From Ruminococcaceae bacterium BL-4 (GTDB lineage: Bacteria; Bacillota; Clostridia; Oscillospirales; Acutalibacteraceae), in NCBI GenBank assembly GCA_902809935.1, contig LR778134.1, forward strand, positions 1,364,001-1,428,000: 64,000 bases of DNA, read 5' to 3'. This document shows positions 63,897 to 64,000 of the stretch, in pieces (position 1 is the stretch's first letter; every line of letters starts with the position of its first letter). Made by a program: the position numbers and the translations under genes. The notes beneath the pieces were generated by a model, which was not told the DNA's origin, ran no database searches, and worked only from the letters and a program-made list of their open reading frames with translations.

Positions 63897-64000
63897 ATGA
63901 CAAGTCAACAGATTATAGCGATTGTAATTTTTCTGATGACAATGGTTGCTGTCATGACAGAGAAAGTTCATCGTGCTGTAGCCGCAATGGCTGGTGCGGT
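63897..64000 (+). CDS. ArsB/NhaD-type permease, N-terminal part
   Basis: Only the first 34 residues lie in the window: MTSQQIIAIVIFLMTMVAV then MTEKVHRAVAAMAGA. This pattern is typical of ArsB/NhaD (SLC13-like) ion permeases. The AGAAGAGG site and a promoter at 63812-63839 support a real start. The rest is beyond the window, so the substrate cannot be judged. Confidence 0.75.
   Translation, partial: MTSQQIIAIVIFLMTMVAVMTEKVHRAVAAMAGA

Noticed and set aside
1-64000. CRISPR array, prophage, insertion sequence or tRNA genes
   Set aside because: No regularly spaced repeats, integrase, transposase, terminal repeats or cloverleaf-like sequences were seen in the gaps; a tRNA search program would settle this.

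Overview
The window is a gene-dense (roughly 90 % coding), moderately low-GC chromosomal segment from a Gram-positive anaerobe of the class Clostridia, most likely an Oscillospirales/Ruminococcaceae-type organism. The evidence is strong AGGAGG ribosome sites with frequent TTG/GTG starts, a cysteine T-box leader, a MurT/GatD lipid II amidation pair, a dockerin-like domain, ECF transport, an FHA-fused FtsW/RodA protein and a DUF6323/DUF6179 pair. The genus is inference. I saw no rRNA, tRNA, CRISPR array, prophage or insertion sequence.

Layout. (1) 1-1.8 kb: gdhA followed by an unusual 19-bp hairpin, a possibly structured stretch and convergent terminators. (2) 1.8-9.0 kb, minus strand: a three-gene operon with a 1595-residue multidomain protein (HD phosphohydrolase, helical-repeat region, NadD-like nucleotidyltransferase, phosphoribosyltransferase), a lactate/malate-dehydrogenase-like protein and a flavodoxin-fold protein. 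This is the most novel-looking unit. (3) 9.1-14.3 kb: a CmpB-like membrane protein and a metallophosphoesterase (plus), then gatD-murT and rodA (minus). (4) 14.4-21.8 kb: an Fe-S-type Rrf2 regulator, metY with a possible leader peptide, two tandem thioesterases, and fhs-tsaE-tsaB-rpiB-upp. (5) 21.9-27.4 kb: a membrane-anchored dockerin-like protein, pyridoxamine kinase, and an FHA-FtsW/class B PBP pair. (6) 27.5-33.0 kb: a HAD phosphatase with a beta-helix protein, a candidate small RNA, rlmD, and a TetR-MATE efflux operon with two clear operators. (7) 33.4-39.0 kb: glycerate-type permease and kinase, an AspT/YidE-like transporter interrupted by one in-frame stop, and a membrane-anchored M23 peptidase. 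(8) 39.2-45.5 kb: uridine-kinase-like NTPase with an ECF S component, DUF6323/DUF6179, PsiE-like protein, EamA transporter, and a coiled-coil M23 peptidase. (9) 45.6-54.8 kb: an FG-GAP lipoprotein with a two-component system, yqhQ-prmC, SOS-controlled recA, then recX-rimO-pgsA. (10) 54.9-59.2 kb: a tyrosine phosphatase and a Cys T-box operon cysE-cysS-ybaK plus a small membrane protein. (11) 59.2-64 kb: PAP2 phosphatase, malQ-glgP, and the start of an ArsB/NhaD-type permease.

Functional themes are nitrogen and sulfur assimilation (gdhA, metY, cysE, cysS), cell-wall synthesis and remodelling (murT/gatD, two SEDS proteins, a PBP, two M23 peptidases), translation and tRNA maintenance (tsaB/E, rlmD, rimO, prmC, ybaK), and carbon storage and use (malQ, glgP, glycerate genes). 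Several promoters, operators and intrinsic terminators can be read directly. Positions of promoters are sequence matches, not measured start sites.
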